DNA from: Gammaproteobacteria bacterium
GTDB lineage: Bacteria; Pseudomonadota; Gammaproteobacteria; Arenicellales; Poriferihabitantaceae
DNA: 38,679 nt
Reading direction: 5' to 3'
Assembly: GCA_011523765.1 (NCBI GenBank)
Contig: WTGA01000099.1
Coordinates: forward strand, 1-38,679
The position numbers and the translations under genes were made by a program. The notes beneath the pieces were generated by a model. It was not told the origin of the DNA. It made no database searches and worked only from the letters and a program-made list of their open reading frames with translations. Below, piece by piece: positions 1 to 10,509 of this stretch; the stretch's first letter is position 1; each line of letters begins with the position of its first letter.

Positions 1-128
1 CGACCGGAACACTCAGGCATTGATTTCAATCGTCCTGCCGTTCGAAATCAGGGGGTTTTCTGCCAGACACTAACTCTATATCCTTGGAGAAAAGATGACC
101 AACAGGAGCATAAGAGAAAGATTTGGTT

Positions 129-964
129 TTAATCATCGATCAGGCCTGCTTGGCGAAAGGTTCGCCTCACGGCTCGAAAGACATCGTCAAATTCGGGTAA
201 TGACACCATCTGGGCATTCAACCTGTTCTCCCAGAGGTTTTTTAGTCTCGATTCCTTCTTTTCGAATTGGCCACGCCTTTCATCTAACGAGCTGCCTTTG
301 AATTGAAGTTTCTCATTGACATCGTCGATAAGAAAATCAATTTTTACACCCCCTTGTTCGGTAAGATAGTAGATGTCATATAAATCACGGGGCTCGTTCC
401 TCGCGGGTGAATGCAGTGCGCATATTTTTTCGATGACAACTTCTTCCAGGGAATAGACCTGGATAGTGGCGTCGTCGTTAAAATCCGAATATTCATCGTA
501 AGCCTGAATGATGGGGGCTCTTGTATGGGTTGCAGGATGGTTTCACGAAACGAGATGTCGACTTTCACTTCTTTAGCCTTGCCCGGCAGGGGACCGATAT
601 ACGTTAGATAGAAAGTGTAGTTATTTTCGTACGGATCTTCCTTTTTGCCCAAGCCAAATTCGATACCGTTTTCCTCCAAAATCCATTCAAAGATATCATC
701 CAGGTGGCCGAGGACGTCCTCAAGCGGTCTTTCGTCCACCATGGTGAAATCCAGATCTTCCGAAAATCGGTAGTCCTGAAAATGACAGCGCCGCATTGCT
801 GTGCCGCCTTTGAAGACCAGCAGGTCCCGGAGTGGAGAGTTAGCCAGTCCGAACAAAAACCAGGATAAGCAATAGTCTCGTTCGATAACAGCCTCAGGGA
901 CTCTCCGCCCACCATCGTCTTGGGAGCTATTGGAAATCAGTGAAATTGCCCGTTGCTCTATCAT
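129..964 (-). pseudogene. AbiEii/AbiGii-family nucleotidyltransferase toxin, frameshifted
   Basis: N-terminal part (ORF 344..964) has LLVFKGGTAMRRCHFQDYRFSEDLDFT, the AbiEii nucleotidyltransferase core. After a G5 run at 513-517 the homologous reading continues in another frame: YDEYSDFNDDATIQVYSLEEVVIEKICALHSPARNEPRDLYDIYYL...FRAVRRTFRQAGLIDD*, ending at 129. Confidence 0.85.
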
Positions 965-984
965 TGTTATCCCTCTTTTTAGGT

Positions 985-1827
985 TTATGTACGAACAACG
1001 GCCAACAACTCGTCGGAATTCACATTGAGATTGAGCCGCCAGCGGGAAAGATGAGTTCCAACATTTGGCAGTGTTGGGTCTAGCGGCGCGTAGGTTCTTG
1101 TTAATTTACGTTGCAACCGGTCCAGTTCTTCTGTGGTCGCTGTCTTATAGGTTTCCAGCAAAAAACCCAGGCGCCGGTAAACAGCGCCAATATCCATCCT
1201 CTCGGCATAGTCGATAAGCTTGGATACTTTGATTTTATCCCGCTTCATCCAGAAGCCCTTGGCTACCTCGGAGATACCACCACAGTATTCCGGCATTTTC
1301 AGGCCATCCAGCACGGTTTTTTCAAGGTCGCTTATATACACCATCTGGGATTTCTCGATCCACAGCTTCTTGAAGCCAAAAAAGTGCTTTTGCTGGGTTG
1401 TAACAAATCGATATTCCGTTCCCATCACAGTTGGGTGGAGCTTCACTTGGCGGTTGGTGGTGACATGCACAATAAACTGCGGTTGTGTGACCATTTGGTG
1501 AAGGTCCATGGCAGAGGCATGGGAAATGTAATATCCGCCATCCTCACCCAATTGCTGCCTGACTATCGCCCGGGCTACGAGATAGGGATTGGGCATATAG
1601 TCCTTGGCCTGACCCAGCTCAAAAGGCACGATCGTGTAGAGACCTGATTTCAACCGGGACACGATACCCTTCTTGGTCAAACGGCCGATCAGGTTTTGTA
1701 GGCTCTGCCCAGTCAGTCCGGTCAGCTTTGATGCGTCCTCCAGCATAAATATCGGTTTACCGGCTTCATGTAGTTGAACGATCAGATCTGCCTCGCGATG
1801 GCCTAATGTTTTTGCAACTGAAGTCAT
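985..1827 (-). CDS. AbiEi-type antitoxin / transcriptional regulator of type IV TA system
   Basis: N-terminal winged-helix (FMLEDASKLTGLTGQSLQNLIGRLTKKGIVSRLKSGLYTIVP), the AbiEi architecture, directly upstream of AbiEii. Confidence 0.85.
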   Translation of the reverse strand: MTSVAKTLGHREADLIVQLHEAGKPIFMLEDASKLTGLTGQSLQNLIGRLTKKGIVSRLKSGLYTIVPFELGQAKDYMPNPYLVARAIVRQQLGEDGGYYISHASAMDLHQMVTQPQFIVHVTTNRQVKLHPTVMGTEYRFVTTQQKHFFGFKKLWIEKSQMVYISDLEKTVLDGLKMPEYCGGISEVAKGFWMKRDKIKVSKLIDYAERMDIGAVYRRLGFLLETYKTATTEELDRLQRKLTRTYAPLDPTLPNVGTHLSRWRLNLNVNSDELLAVVRT

Positions 1828-2229
1828 GTTTTATACCTGTTTTATTCCCTAATATAAGTATATATTATATATAAAACATAATTTATTTAAAAGTCTTTGC
1901 CTACCCCTTTGTCAATACCACTGCTGTCCCGTTGTACGCATTCACGCCTCGACTGAATGCGTACTTCTCAAACAACCTCCTACGAGTTCTCACAGCGGTG
2001 CCGTCAACCGCGATGGACGCCAGGTGCCAGGGCAGGTGATTGCGGACTTTCAAGCTGCCTGCAACCGGGAAAAATTTCCGTCCCGGTGCTATAGTCGCGG
2101 GACATCACAAGCCGGGACCGAGCCCGGCCACCGTTGGTTTTCACAAGTGTGCACCCGGTTCCGCGAACCGGGGGTGAACCCGCCATTTTTTTGTATATTG
2201 AACCGCAAGCAATGACTGCAGGCTGAGCA

Positions 2230-3429
2230 ATGAATCCAGGTCCTCACGACAATACCCGGAACATCGTGGTTCTTGCCATTTGTACCGCGCTGTTTCACAG
2301 TGGCCGGGCGCTTGCGTTTATTGCCGGGGCGCTCGTGGCGATTTCGATGTTGGGCGATGACCTGACCCTGGTGACTGCGCCCTTGACCATGATGCTCGTG
2401 GGTACCGCTGCCGGCACATTGCCGGTGACTTATGTCATGCAGCGATACGGCAGAAAAGCCGGCTTTGTATCGGGTTCCGTGGTGGGAACGATGGGCAGCG
2501 TGGTGTGTGCCCTTGCGATATCGGGGGATGATTTTCTGGTATTCAATCTCGGCCTGTTTCTGTTTGGCCTGTACAACGGGGCGGCCCAGCAATATCGATT
2601 TGCGGTCGCGGATGCCGCGCCTGAAGACCGCAAGGCAAAGGCCGTATCCATCGTTATCGCCATGGGCGTCGTCGGGGCCTTTGTCGGCCCTGAAGCAACC
2701 CTGCTGACGAAGAATGTGTCCGGTTTGGCGGAGTTTGAGGGGCCATTCTGGGTATTGGCCGGGTTCTGCTTTTTGTCTGGAATCATCGTGCTTTGGATTG
2801 ATATTCCGAAATTGCCAATTTCCAGGCATGGTAACCGGGGTCGCCCCCTTCGCGAAATTTTCGTGATTCCAACCTTCCTGGTTGCCGTAGTGGCCGCACT
2901 GTTCGGATACTCGGTGATGAACCTGGTGATGACAGCGACCCCGGTCACCATGCAAGTGGATTCCTTCACGGATCACCATATCGCCAGGGTGATACAGTGG
3001 CATGTTGTCGCCATGTTTGCGCCAGGGTTCTTTACGGGAACCCTGATACGGCGGACCGGTACGGTACGGGTCATTGTCCTGGGCAGTGTCCTGCTTCTCG
3101 GTTCTGTGCTGATCGCACTTGCCGGCAACAGTTTCCCGTATTATTTCTGGGCACTGGTTTTTCTTGGCCTCGGCTGGAACTTTACCTTTACCGGGGGCAC
3201 GGTACTGGTTACCGAAGTCCATAATACCTCGGAAGAAATGAACAAAGTGCAGGGGATGAATGATTTTATCCTGTTTACCGGGCTCGCCATTTCCGCGCTG
3301 TCAGCGGGAGTCATCTACCATCATTTCGGCTGGATATGGGTCAATCTTTCAGCGCTGCCCTTGATCCTGGCCGTGTTGTTTTCCGCAGTCTGGTTGCGTT
3401 CAATCCGGAAAAAATCCCGGGCGGACTGA
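2230..3429 (+). CDS. MFS transporter
   Basis: 399 aa, about 12 hydrophobic segments, MFS-like loop MQRYGRKAGFVSG. Confidence 0.85.
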   Translation: MNPGPHDNTRNIVVLAICTALFHSGRALAFIAGALVAISMLGDDLTLVTAPLTMMLVGTAAGTLPVTYVMQRYGRKAGFVSGSVVGTMGSVVCALAISGDDFLVFNLGLFLFGLYNGAAQQYRFAVADAAPEDRKAKAVSIVIAMGVVGAFVGPEATLLTKNVSGLAEFEGPFWVLAGFCFLSGIIVLWIDIPKLPISRHGNRGRPLREIFVIPTFLVAVVAALFGYSVMNLVMTATPVTMQVDSFTDHHIARVIQWHVVAMFAPGFFTGTLIRRTGTVRVIVLGSVLLLGSVLIALAGNSFPYYFWALVFLGLGWNFTFTGGTVLVTEVHNTSEEMNKVQGMNDFILFTGLAISALSAGVIYHHFGWIWVNLSALPLILAVLFSAVWLRSIRKKSRAD

Positions 3430-3578
3430 ATATCCATCCGGTTGTCCTCCTTGGTCAGCCTGCCATGAGGCCCGTCTTGCTGGGCGGGTCCGGCGCACAG
3501 GGGCGGTCCGGTACCCATTTCTCACCGGCCTGCGGTAAGATCAGCCTGGACCAACAACCAATATGCGGGAACCGGAAA

Positions 3579-4313
3579 ATGGCAAGTGATCATCAATTGA
3601 AGGCTGTTGTTGCGGGAGTCGGCCCAAGACGCGGACTGGGCGGGGCGTTGTGCGCAAGGTTTGCCAGGGAAGGGCACCATGTCTTTGTTGCGGGCAGGAC
3701 CCGGGAAAAACTGGATGCGGTGGTGGACGGCATTGAATCGGCAGGGGGGAGTGCCACTGCGGTGCAATGCGATGTGACCCATGAGGCCAGTGTCCGGGAC
3801 CTGTTTGACTCGGTTGAAAACACCGGAAATGGAAAACTCGATCTCGCGGTTTACAACGCCGGCAACAGCACGCCCGGGCGCATTCGTGAAATGGAAGCGG
3901 ATTATTTCGAACAGGCCTGGAAAACCCTGTGCTATGGCGGGTTTCTGTTTGGCAGGGAAGTCGTTCGCCGGATGGGCCCGGGAACCCTGATTTACACGGG
4001 AGCGAGTGCCTCCTTGCGTGGAAAGGCAGGTTACGGAGCGTTCAATTCGGGCAAGGCGGCCCTGCGGACGTTTGCCCAGGCATTGGCGAAAGAAAATGGA
4101 CCGGAAGGCCTGCACGTGGCCCATGTCGTCGTGGATGGTGGCATTGCCGGGGACAAGTGGTTTGGCCGGCTCGGCGGACCGCCGGATGAAGAAATGCTGG
4201 AGAAGTTTGTTTCACTGGACGGGCTCACCGAAACCTATTGGAATCTTTATTGCCAACCGCCCCGGGCCTGGTCCTTTGAGGTCGACATCCGGACCTCGCT
4301 GGAGCAATGGTAG
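3579..4313 (+). CDS. SDR family NAD(P)-dependent oxidoreductase
   Basis: Rossmann segment VVAGVGPRRGLGGALCARFAREGHHVFVAGR; NAG motif (VYNAGN); YGAFNSGKAALR near the active-site region. Start chosen at MASDHQLKAV rather than the upstream ORF start. Confidence 0.85.
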   Translation: MASDHQLKAVVAGVGPRRGLGGALCARFAREGHHVFVAGRTREKLDAVVDGIESAGGSATAVQCDVTHEASVRDLFDSVENTGNGKLDLAVYNAGNSTPGRIREMEADYFEQAWKTLCYGGFLFGREVVRRMGPGTLIYTGASASLRGKAGYGAFNSGKAALRTFAQALAKENGPEGLHVAHVVVDGGIAGDKWFGRLGGPPDEEMLEKFVSLDGLTETYWNLYCQPPRAWSFEVDIRTSLEQW

Positions 4314-4433
4314 GTTTCCCGTACAGGGGCTGTATCGGGCGATGCGCGTCAGCGGGAGGTGCCGGGACATGCCCTGGGAAAGGGTCGGTTTGCCGGGTTC
4401 CCGAAAACCGTACCGGGCATTGCCAGTGATCCG

Positions 4434-5564
4434 CTAGAATATCTGGCCCATATACTTTTCCCGGGCAAGACGCCAAAACACTACGAGAAAAGCGGTCAGG
4501 GGGATCGCCAGGATCATGCCAAGGATTCCGTCCAGGGCTGCCCCCCAGAAGAAAATCGCAATGATAATGGTCAAGGGATTCAGTCCGGTCCGGTCTCCCA
4601 TTATTTTCGGAGTGAGGAAATAGCCCTCGATGGCCTGTACGATGGCGAACACGGCCAGGGCCAGGAGGACAAGGTGCATGCCGCCCCCGTCCTGGAACCA
4701 CGCAAGGGGAAGGCAGACGCTCAATCCCACCATGCTGCCCAGGAACGGGACGATGTTGAGAAATCCCAGGATTAATCCCAGAATGATGCCGTACTCCAGA
4801 CCAATCAAGCTGAATCCGATTGCGAACAGGATTCCCTGGAAAAGGGAGATCAACAGTTGTCCCCGGAAAAACAGGACGACCAGTTCGAAGAACTCCCGGA
4901 TCAGGTAGATGAGGTCTTTTGCCGTCTCTTCCCTGAAAAATGAAAAGGATTCCGGTGACAGCGAACCGGGTCGTAGTTTGGGAATCAACAGGAAAAAGGC
5001 GAGGTAAACCGGCGTGATCACCCAGCTGAGCAGTGAGATAATGCCGGACGCAATGCTGTTTCCCGCCGACAGGATCGTGGACAAAACGTAGTTTGCGGCG
5101 TCTGCAGCGGGGCCGTTTGGCGATTGCAGGGCCTCGGTGATTTTTGCGCCAACACCATCGGGACTGAAAAACCGGCTGATATTTGGCTGTTGTGATCGCA
5201 ACCAGGCGGTGAAATGCTCCCAAAATGCCGGCAGTTGATCAAGGAGGTCGCCAAACTGGGAGACAATCAGGGTGCCGAAAAAGACCAGTATTGCAGCGAT
5301 GGGCACGATCAGGGACGCAAAAACAGCCATCAATGCCATGGCACCCGGCAGCCCCCTGCTTTTCAGCCATTCATACCAGGGGTCCAGCACCATGGCCAGA
5401 ACGCCCGCAACCGCCAGGGGCAGAAAAACATGGCTGAAGGACTGGAAAAACCAGGCAGTCACCGCAAACAGGATGACGATGGCGGCAACCACGATGCCCG
5501 CTCCAAGAGTGGTTACTCCGGCCGCGACAATTTTTTCCTGTTGTGAATTCAGCACGATCTTCAT
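4434..5564 (-). CDS. AI-2E family transporter / PerM-like permease
   Basis: Multiple TM segments, C-terminal GLNPLTIIIAIFFWGAALDGILGMILAIPLTAFLVVFWR typical of the AI-2E (UPF0118) family; start MKIVLNSQQEK. Confidence 0.85.
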   Translation of the reverse strand: MKIVLNSQQEKIVAAGVTTLGAGIVVAAIVILFAVTAWFFQSFSHVFLPLAVAGVLAMVLDPWYEWLKSRGLPGAMALMAVFASLIVPIAAILVFFGTLIVSQFGDLLDQLPAFWEHFTAWLRSQQPNISRFFSPDGVGAKITEALQSPNGPAADAANYVLSTILSAGNSIASGIISLLSWVITPVYLAFFLLIPKLRPGSLSPESFSFFREETAKDLIYLIREFFELVVLFFRGQLLISLFQGILFAIGFSLIGLEYGIILGLILGFLNIVPFLGSMVGLSVCLPLAWFQDGGGMHLVLLALAVFAIVQAIEGYFLTPKIMGDRTGLNPLTIIIAIFFWGAALDGILGMILAIPLTAFLVVFWRLAREKYMGQIF

Positions 5565-6019
5565 TCTTGTTTCCTCCGGTTTCCACAGTCTAATGTCAAA
5601 ACAGCACTTTTTCCACCCAAACCCGTTTGTGGTTTGACCGGGGTTGCCCAATGACCCGTCCAATGTGGAGACGACGACCAATCCGGGAGGAAGATTGCCG
5701 TGGCAGGAAATCATTCCGGTGCTCCGGCCCGGACGCCCTCTCCGTGCACGACGGTTTTCTCCGTTTGCCGGGACCGGGCCAGGAAAGGCGGGGTTCGGGT
5801 TGGCAGATTTGCACCCGTATTCCCGGATATGTTAGGTTACCCCGCCTGCTTCTTTCCCGGTATGGATGTGGTCGGAACGGAAACACCTTTGCACGGAACG
5901 GGGTGTCCCCCGGTAGTCGTGGTGCCGCGGGCAGTGGGCAAAGGAACCGGTGAAGGGGTGTTTTCCGGAAAAAAATCCCGCCACAATGCCAACTTGAAAC
6001 CACTATTGGGAATGACGGA

Positions 6020-6496
6020 ATGAAATTTATTCGAGAACGCCTGAAACGCCGTTTGCAGCGCATTGCGGAAAGGCGCTCTCCCGATGTGGTGATCGGGGGG
6101 AAGGAGAATCCCTATCTTTGCCGGTGGCACCTGATCCCGCGCAACCGGTATCTGAATGCCTATCTGCACTGTATCCTGCGCTCGGACCCCACGGGACCGT
6201 TGCATGACCATCCCTGGGTGAGCGCGTCACTCCTGCTCAACGGGAACTACCGTGAGCACACCATCGCTGCGGGAGGCTGCCATGGGTACCGGGTGTTTGA
6301 GGAGGGTGCGTGGGTGTTGCGGAATCCCCGGTACGCACACCGTATCGAATTGGTGGAGGGCGAATGCTGGTCGCTGTTTTTGACGGGTCCCCGGGTTCGG
6401 GAGTGGGGATTCCACTGTCCCTCGGGCTGGCAGCCGTGGCAGGACTATCTGGGGAAGAACTCGCAGATCAAAGCATTCACCGAGGAGGCTGGCTGA
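6020..6496 (+). CDS. Small cupin-like hypothetical protein
   Basis: 158 aa; HDHPW...YRVFEEGAWVLRNPRYAHRIEL looks like a cupin metal-site pattern. Confidence 0.6.
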   Translation: MKFIRERLKRRLQRIAERRSPDVVIGGKENPYLCRWHLIPRNRYLNAYLHCILRSDPTGPLHDHPWVSASLLLNGNYREHTIAAGGCHGYRVFEEGAWVLRNPRYAHRIELVEGECWSLFLTGPRVREWGFHCPSGWQPWQDYLGKNSQIKAFTEEAG

Positions 6497-7446
6497 TCTC
6501 TGCCACAGTGCCAGGCACTGCTTTCCCGTCGACAGGGTCCGGTCCCCGGAACATCGATCCGACAGGCCGGGTGGACCTGCCGGCTTTCACCGGGGCCAAT
6601 GGCATTTGTTCAAGCACAACTTCATCGGCCATAAGGGGCCGGGTTTCGCCTTGGGTCCCCCTTCAATTCCGCTCCTTTTCACCATGTGAATTGACCAACA
6701 AAATCAAGGTCAACCACAGTCCGAGGAGTTGCGAAAGCAAAGTCCGTGGAAGCCCGGCGGTTTCGATACAGGGCGGTGCAGTGCCGCCATACCGCCGCAG
6801 CTGGTGGCCGGCAGGGGGCCCTGCCATCCCACCCCTCGTGCATCCCGTCATCCATGAACCCATTGTGGTCCGGTTTTGGTGTTGGGGGATTCTTCACCCT
6901 GATCTGCCGCACCTTTTGACTCCACGGCGGTTCCATTCGGTTTCGTTCACAGTGTGCACGACAAAGGGGAGCCTCCTGTTTCGCTCCCTGCGTTCTGCTC
7001 CTGGAATTGGCCGGCCACACAGGACATCAAGCCCGGAATCTCCGCTTCGCAGGCAATCGGGTGGCTGTGGGCCTGCCAGACATGGCTCAAATCTTCCCGG
7101 CCCAGCAGGGTCTCCAGCCCGTTTTCAAGAAACCGGGTTGTCCGATGCGGTGCAATGCCGAGATATCCCGCATTGCACCACTCATTGCAGCGATCAACAG
7201 ACACCCCATCCCTTTTCGCTGATTCAGCAGACCCGCAGTGCCGGCCCGCACGAGGAAAGACGCCCCCGATTCCCCGTACAGCCTGAGTGGTGGAACGTAC
7301 CGGGACCGGTGACCACGTGATTGAAAGGGTCGAGATAAAGTAATAGGGGCAACTTCCCGGGTTAGCCTGTGAACCTTTCTCGTGACCGTTGCGATCGACA
7401 ACCGCCTCAAGGCAAGAGCGCACGAAGTTTCCGGTGCTGTTGGTGG

Positions 7447-8751
7447 TCAGTCCGTGTTCCGTTCATCCCGCCATTGATAATAGAAAATGGAGGGTGCGAG
7501 AAACCAGGGATTGCCGCGATAATAGAACCTGCCGGGAAACACGAGCTTGTCCAGCGCGGTCTCGCCGGCCGGACTCCCTGCCACCTTGAGCCCGGTTTTC
7601 ATGCCAAAGTAACTGGCCAGGGAAATGCCGGAACCGCAATACCCCATGCTGTAATGGATGCCGTCATGTTTCCCGATGTGGGGCATTTCATCAAAGGTAT
7701 ACCCCACAAAGCCCATCCAGAAATGGGTAATCCTGGCGGATTCGAGTTCAGGAAAGCGGTGCACCAGCAATTTCCGGAGCCTGGGAGCGCACAGTTCGGG
7801 ATTGGTTTCCTTGAGTGACACCCGGCCGCCGAAGAGCATGCGTTTTCTTTCCGGGCATGTGCGGTAATACACCACCAGTTTGCGCGTATCGGTGATCACC
7901 CGGTCGTTGGGAATCAGTTGTTCGGGAAGCCCTTCGTCCAGGGGCTCTGTGGCGATGACATAGGACCCGATCGGGATAATGCGGTGTTGTTGCCACGGTG
8001 TCAGCTTGCCGGTGTATCCACTGGTGGCAACAATGACATTTTCAGCGCTTGTTTTTCCCTTGGAGGTCAATACATCAAAACCATTTCGGGTCTTCTCCAT
8101 TGCGTTCACCCTGCAGTGGCTGACCATTTCAACCCCCCGGGCCTTGGCGCACTGGTACAGTCCCTGGTGATACCGGCCGGGGTCTATCGAGGCGTGGTGG
8201 GGAAAAACCGCGCCGCCGTGGTATGCCGGGGACCTGATTTCAGTATCCTGTTCTTCCGGTTCCACCATTCGGACATCGGTCCCCAGTTCCCTGGGGATGC
8301 CTTCGGCTTTTATTTTCAACTGGTTGAACGAATCCGGGGTATGGGCGGCATGGAACCGGCCGCATCGACGAAAATCACACCGGATGTCATGCTCTGCAAC
8401 AAACGATTCGACCCAGTCCAGTGCCCGGTTTCCTTCCCGGAGGATTTCCATGGCCGGCCCGGGACCGTACTTGCGCGAAAGCATGGCATAGGTTGGCTTG
8501 ATGCTGGTGCTGACCTGGCCGCCATTGCGGGTGCTGCATCCCCAGCCCGTATTTTCTGCATCGACGACAAGGGTGCGCCGGCCATGCGTGGCCGTCTGTA
8601 TGGCTGCAGAAAGGCCGGTATAGCCCGAACCGATCACCACGACATCCGCGGACGGGGGCAACCCCACATCATCCCCAACCGGTCGCGGGGTCCGTTCCCA
8701 CCAATACGGCGTCGATTTGAAATCATCGGAGAAGATGCCCCGGCTCATCAT
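7447..8751 (-). CDS. FAD-dependent oxidoreductase, DAO family (gamma-glutamylputrescine oxidase / PuuB-like)
   Basis: [45 protein letters not shown]-terminal [17 protein letters not shown] overlaps the upstream gene stop. Confidence 0.85.
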   Translation of the reverse strand: MMSRGIFSDDFKSTPYWWERTPRPVGDDVGLPPSADVVVIGSGYTGLSAAIQTATHGRRTLVVDAENTGWGCSTRNGGQVSTSIKPTYAMLSRKYGPGPAMEILREGNRALDWVESFVAEHDIRCDFRRCGRFHAAHTPDSFNQLKIKAEGIPRELGTDVRMVEPEEQDTEIRSPAYHGGAVFPHHASIDPGRYHQGLYQCAKARGVEMVSHCRVNAMEKTRNGFDVLTSKGKTSAENVIVATSGYTGKLTPWQQHRIIPIGSYVIATEPLDEGLPEQLIPNDRVITDTRKLVVYYRTCPERKRMLFGGRVSLKETNPELCAPRLRKLLVHRFPELESARITHFWMGFVGYTFDEMPHIGKHDGIHYSMGYCGSGISLASYFGMKTGLKVAGSPAGETALDKLVFPGRFYYRGNPWFLAPSIFYYQWRDERNTD

Positions 8752-9845
8752 CCGCTCTTTGTATAGTCGGCCTTTTCCAGCCATGCCGGCTGGATTTCCA
8801 CTCCCCATCCCGGCTGGTCAGTCACTGTGGCCTGGCCATCCACGATGGTATAGGGATCTTCGGTGAACAGGCCATATTGCCAGGGATAATAATCCCGGCC
8901 TTCAATGGAAAATTCAAGGTACTTCCCAGCATTGGGGATGGCCCGGAGGTAATGCATGGTAAACAAGGTGACCATGGACAGGTTCGCGCAATGCGGGGTG
9001 CAGGGCAGGTCTTGCTCGGCTCCCATCGCGGCAACCTTGAGGCCTCTTGCCAGTCCGCCAATGTAGCAGAGGTCCGGCTGGATGATATTGACCACGCCAT
9101 CGCCGATGATTCGTTTCCAGGTTGCCAGGTCACAGTCCTGTTCCCCCCCCGCCACATCGATGGACAGCCCATCCGTAACCTGTTTGGTTTGTTCCAGGTC
9201 CCAGTACGGGCAGGGCTCTTCAAAATGGGAGACCCCGCAGTCGGCAAGGAGTTGGCCCACTGCTATGGCCTTTCCAGCGGTGAATCCGGAATTGCCGTCG
9301 ACCAGCAGGGCAACCCCGTTGTCCAGGGCACGATGGACCGCCTTCACGATTTCCTCGGTTCTGCCCGGCCATTCGTCCACATCATGGCCGCATTCGGCAC
9401 CAATGCGGAACTTGAACGCATCAAAACCGAATTCATCCCGGAGCCTGGAGAATCGCATCGCTTCCTGTTTGCCGGTGATATCCCGTTTCATCGAAGACCC
9501 GTAGGCCCGGATTTTGCCGGGGGTGCCGCCAATCAGGCTGCAAACGGGTTTCTCCTCATAGCGGCCGCGGAGGTCCCACAGCGCCGTGTCCAGACCGGCA
9601 AGCGCGCGACGCAAATAGGAACCCGGGAACTTGTGTTCCAGTTCCGGGATCCGGGTGACCAGGCGGTCGATGTCCATGGCGTCTTTTCCCAGCGCATGGG
9701 GGGCGACCTGTCGGTGAAGAACCTGTACCGTAATGTCCGCATGGTAAGGGGACACCTGCCCCCAGCCGAACCGCCCGCTGTCCGTGGTGACTTTGACAAA
9801 GCCAAGAAATTCAGTGCTGAAGGTTTCGATGGAAGCGATTTTCAT
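8748..9845 (-). CDS. Mandelate racemase / muconate lactonizing enzyme family protein
   Basis: Enolase-superfamily pattern: [54 protein letters not shown]. Confidence 0.85.
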   Translation of the reverse strand: MKIASIETFSTEFLGFVKVTTDSGRFGWGQVSPYHADITVQVLHRQVAPHALGKDAMDIDRLVTRIPELEHKFPGSYLRRALAGLDTALWDLRGRYEEKPVCSLIGGTPGKIRAYGSSMKRDITGKQEAMRFSRLRDEFGFDAFKFRIGAECGHDVDEWPGRTEEIVKAVHRALDNGVALLVDGNSGFTAGKAIAVGQLLADCGVSHFEEPCPYWDLEQTKQVTDGLSIDVAGGEQDCDLATWKRIIGDGVVNIIQPDLCYIGGLARGLKVAAMGAEQDLPCTPHCANLSMVTLFTMHYLRAIPNAGKYLEFSIEGRDYYPWQYGLFTEDPYTIVDGQATVTDQPGWGVEIQPAWLEKADYTKSG

Positions 9846-10109
9846 GGAAAGAGAGGGCGGGCAGCCGCGATGGAGAGGTTTTTTTGCGGTGACATGGCCT
9901 GGATTATATTGAGTCCGGTTGCCGGGTCCAACCTGTTTTCAGTGAATAGGGAAACCGGCCCTCCGGTTGCCGGAGCGGGCGGAAGGGGTCGTGGACAGCC
10001 CCCTGTGCAGGACTCCGAGAACGGAGATGCTCCAGGGATGGCCCTTCTGGTGCACAGAACCGGGACAGTCCAAACCGCCGCGGTCCGGACCGGTCCCATC
10101 CGCACGCTA

Positions 10110-10186
10110 TGGTCGGGGTGAGAGGATTCGAACCTCCGGCCCCTGCCTCCCGAAGGCAGTACTCTACCAGGCTGAGCTACACCCCG
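10110..10186 (-). tRNA. tRNA-Pro (anticodon CGG)
   Basis: Reverse complement CGGGGTGTAGCTCAGCCTGGTAGAGTACTGCCTTCGGGAGGCAGGGGCCGGAGGTTCGAATCCTCTCACCCCGACCA: full cloverleaf, 7-bp acceptor stem CGGGGTG/CACCCCG, anticodon loop TTCGGGA, encoded CCA. Confidence 0.95.
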
Positions 10187-10272
10187 AAGCGTAGACTGAC
10201 CCCGGATTAGAGCATACATGGGAGCCATCTGAAAGCCTGAGAGTTGTCTTTCGCGGGGGACTGGGGACGAGC

Positions 10273-10310
10273 CCCAGCCGTGCACAAACGTTCGTTTGTG
10301 CACGGCTGGG
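10273..10310. repeat. Perfect inverted repeat, 18-bp arms with 2-nt spacer
   Basis: cccagccgtgcacaaacg-tt-cgtttgtgcacggctggg. Confidence 0.9.
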
Positions 10311-10509
10311 ATTAAAACCAGGAAGGCCTGAAGCCCGAGACACCGGGACATTGGATGACGTGATCCGTCGGTGTTGTACCAGTTCTGATTGAGCCGGGCG
10401 GGATGCGACGGTCTTTACCATGAATGGATTGACCAGGCCAATGCCGTTTCCGTCCCGGGGCCCGGATGGACCCGCTCCCCGTTCCCGCTTGCCACCGGGT
10501 CGGCGGTTC

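Noticed and set aside
2089-3222. Long minus-strand ORF opposite the MFS gene
   Set aside because: Composition rich in His, Arg, Gly and Gln with no domain motif; it is the antisense shadow of a GC-rich coding gene, as are many others (for example 33209..34846 and 37035..38558).
10110-10186. tRNA-Pro as integration site of a genomic island
   Set aside because: No integrase gene and no duplicated tRNA 3' end noticed elsewhere in the window.
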